Shown: positions 6,601 to 6,999 of the stretch, in pieces
Numbering within the stretch: the stretch's first letter is position 1
Layout: each line of letters begins with the position of its first letter
Assembly: GCA_002898135.1 (NCBI GenBank)
Contig: BDTQ01000126.1
Coordinates: 1-6,999 of the forward strand
Length of the DNA stretch: 6,999 nt
DNA from: a bacterium BMS3Bbin07
GTDB taxonomy: Bacteria; Nitrospirota; Thermodesulfovibrionia; Thermodesulfovibrionales; JdFR-85
Direction of reading: 5' to 3'
Notes under the pieces: generated by a model
The model's database searches: none
What the model was told of the DNA's origin: nothing
What the model saw: only the letters and a program-made list of their open reading frames with translations
Made by a program: the position numbers and the translations under genes

Positions 6601-6999
6601 CGTTTTACCTCCGAGATAATGTCAGTGACCCTCTGAAGATTCTGCTTTGAGGATTCCAGCTTGCTCTGGGCCTCGGCCTTCCTCACCTTGTACTTCATCA
6701 CACCTGCAACCTCTTCTATCAGGAACCTCCTGTCAACAGGCCTGGCATTAATGATCTCACCTATCCTGCCCTGCTCCAGCACGGAATAGCTCTTCATCTC
6801 AAGGCCGGTATCAAGGAACATCTCCCTGATGTCCTTCAGACGGCACACATGTTTGTTTATAAGGTATTCACTCTCACCCGAGCGGTAAAGACGCCTTGTG
6901 ACCGTTAACAGCCTCTCACTGCCATTGCCGTTGTCCTGTCCGTCCGGATACAACCCTGACACGAAGAGGGTTACCTCTGCCATACCCCGGGGCTTTTTT
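3684..6999 (-). CDS. smc: Chromosome segregation protein SMC (5' end outside window)
   Basis: SMC is the ATPase core of the bacterial condensin that compacts and separates chromosomes, normally with ScpA and ScpB. The frame stays open to the window edge (KKPRG precedes the Met at 6983), so that Met is internal and the Walker A region is missing. Numbering from it: the Q-loop is YSVLEQGRIGEI (66-77), a first coiled coil runs about 97-430, the hinge about 436-595 with NGEVLEPGG, and a second coiled coil about 600-945. The C-terminal head carries the signature LLSGGEK (1008-1014), Walker B CILDEAD (Asp1037, Glu1038), D-loop DAPLDE and switch His1069 in THNR. The end, YGITMEEPGISKVLSMEFV, is typical of bacterial SMC. 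About 1,100 residues are visible, which fits a total near 1,170. The hinge contains an unusual 21-residue insert made of heptanucleotide repeats (5421-5483). No frameshift or stop interrupts the gene. Confidence 0.95.
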   Translation of the reverse strand, partial: KKPRGMAEVTLFVSGLYPDGQDNGNGSERLLTVTRRLYRSGESEYLINKHVCRLKDIREMFLDTGLEMKSYSVLEQGRIGEIINARPVDRRFLIEEVAGVMKYKVRKAEAQSKLESSKQNLQRVTDIISEVKRHLNSLDRQAKKAERYKKLIDALKEIELRTSKREYVGMNQSLQDVSGALDVLKTEEVRKRAVMAQLESSLQQKRLLMVEKEKEVDAINTDLQAIEKSIAEMERTIAVNRTEIEHLGNYIITLQGRIEETRNLLEEKRLRAGEISGKDAHIQARLDSLKETLSQRKEELLEAEEGIFSLEEDIDDKRRELFRFTDSLGLLRNELNRLETTHEAQSRRVSTSEREAEETGRRVSELKAEMERIEGDIGQRSAALGQWREKRDGYLKEIAGLKEGVEGLRQKRSELREEVASLRSRIQSLQEMVTGNLDREMIQKAGISIMASLSEVVEVDPRYEKAVEAALSDKIKGFVVSTTEDIKKSVELVNRGNLPRTAFLSWQMNNEKQQTTNGEWHMKNGEAAPVLGSVVRSEDNYASLVKSLLKDYLLTEDMDSAIALLKGEEEMPLHVRVVTLNGEVLEPGGAVLCGSGSGILRLRRDLRELEASVQKHSDVIAEVEASISGADQRIEELKSLLREVDSEIVSHEKELSLLQASERRFAEDRDRLEKKLGFIHLDIQELHKELDGLEEDISRKKEEVASEEEHKRTIESGLGILQEELSVRRSGIDAKRHLLTDLKVEINGYTERLSSITREREALQREVGGLQKKEISLEEEIQNNSRIVQKKKDSSAGLEERLKEAVSGAGTLRQRISEKRDAMRDERESIVADDEALKRERHEIERLGNEVHEKEVLKAELLLKISNLVDGIREKYQVDLAGTDISTSEVEEEDHQKVLELREKIQAMGHVNLGSLDEYRELKERHEFLTAQHEDIVQSITELQEAITRINRTTRKRLKEAFDLLNRKFGEVFKLLFGGGSAELRLTDEADILESGIDIIVQPPGKKLQNLNLLSGGEKALAALSLLFAGFLLKPTPLCILDEADAPLDETNTERFKAMIKDLSVNIQFIVITHNRITMEAADYLYGITMEEPGISKVLSMEFV
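5421..5483 (-). repeat. Nine degenerate heptanucleotide repeats, in frame within the SMC hinge
   Basis: Read on the - strand from 5483 to 5421, the 63 nt divide into nine 7-mers that all fit YRRMNNR, with consensus YRRMAAA. Examples are TGGCAGA (first), CAACAAA (fourth and fifth, identical), CGGCGAA (sixth) and TGAAAAA (eighth). Units 7-9 resemble units 1-3, with 16 of 21 bases identical. Because 9 x 7 = 63 is divisible by three, the frame is kept and the product is three 7-residue units, WQMNNEK, QQTTNGE and WHMKNGE. The flanking 7-mers on both sides do not fit the pattern. Short degenerate heptamer arrays are known mainly from intergenic DNA, for example in cyanobacteria. Confidence 0.65.

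Noticed and set aside
6981..6983. ATG as the true start of smc
   Set aside because: The frame continues open to the window edge with KKPRG before the Met, as in typical SMC (KP.GMAEV), and the Walker A region that must precede it is absent. The real start is outside the window.

Overview
The window carries one partial gene on the + strand and five genes on the - strand. Coding density is very high and the ends are compact. The base composition is intermediate, with frequent AGG and ATA codons. The gene set includes System II cytochrome c maturation, a GlcD-type flavin dehydrogenase, a PilZ protein and a chromosomal SMC. This points to a Gram-negative bacterium with c-type cytochromes, for example Nitrospirota or Desulfobacterota. 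That placement is inference, since no marker in the window fixes the phylum.

Layout, left to right. Positions 1-450 (+) hold the 3' end of a YihY/BrkB-like membrane protein gene, of which only the cytoplasmic winged-helix tail is visible. It converges on resB (457-1188, -) with 6 nt between the stop codons, and a 9-bp inverted repeat sits at the junction. Reading in the - direction, the order is smc (6999 to 3684, 5' end outside the window), a 68-nt gap, a PilZ-domain gene (3615-3259), a glcD-like FAD oxidase gene (3283-1931, 25-nt overlap), a ccsA-like gene (1934-1227, ATGA overlap) and resB (1188-457, 38-nt gap). The last four look like one transcription unit with translational coupling. 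smc may feed into it, because I see no clear terminator or promoter in the 68-nt gap. No stretch of 300 nt lacks a gene.

Functionally, CcsA and ResB together form a System II cytochrome c synthase that exports heme and attaches it to apocytochromes on the outer face of the cytoplasmic membrane. The GlcD-like protein would oxidise a 2-hydroxy acid such as D-lactate or glycolate, and its electrons may enter a cytochrome-dependent chain. PilZ proteins are cyclic-di-GMP receptors. SMC compacts and segregates the chromosome.

The most unusual signals are three. A 63-nt block of nine degenerate heptanucleotide repeats lies in frame inside the SMC hinge. The WWD motif of CcsA has Thr where the family has Asp, although the three expected histidines are kept. 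A glcD-like gene is coupled by start/stop overlap to a cytochrome c maturation gene, with no GlcF partner in view. I found no clear sign of a wholly new system. The region looks mostly like a normal chromosomal housekeeping and accessory locus.
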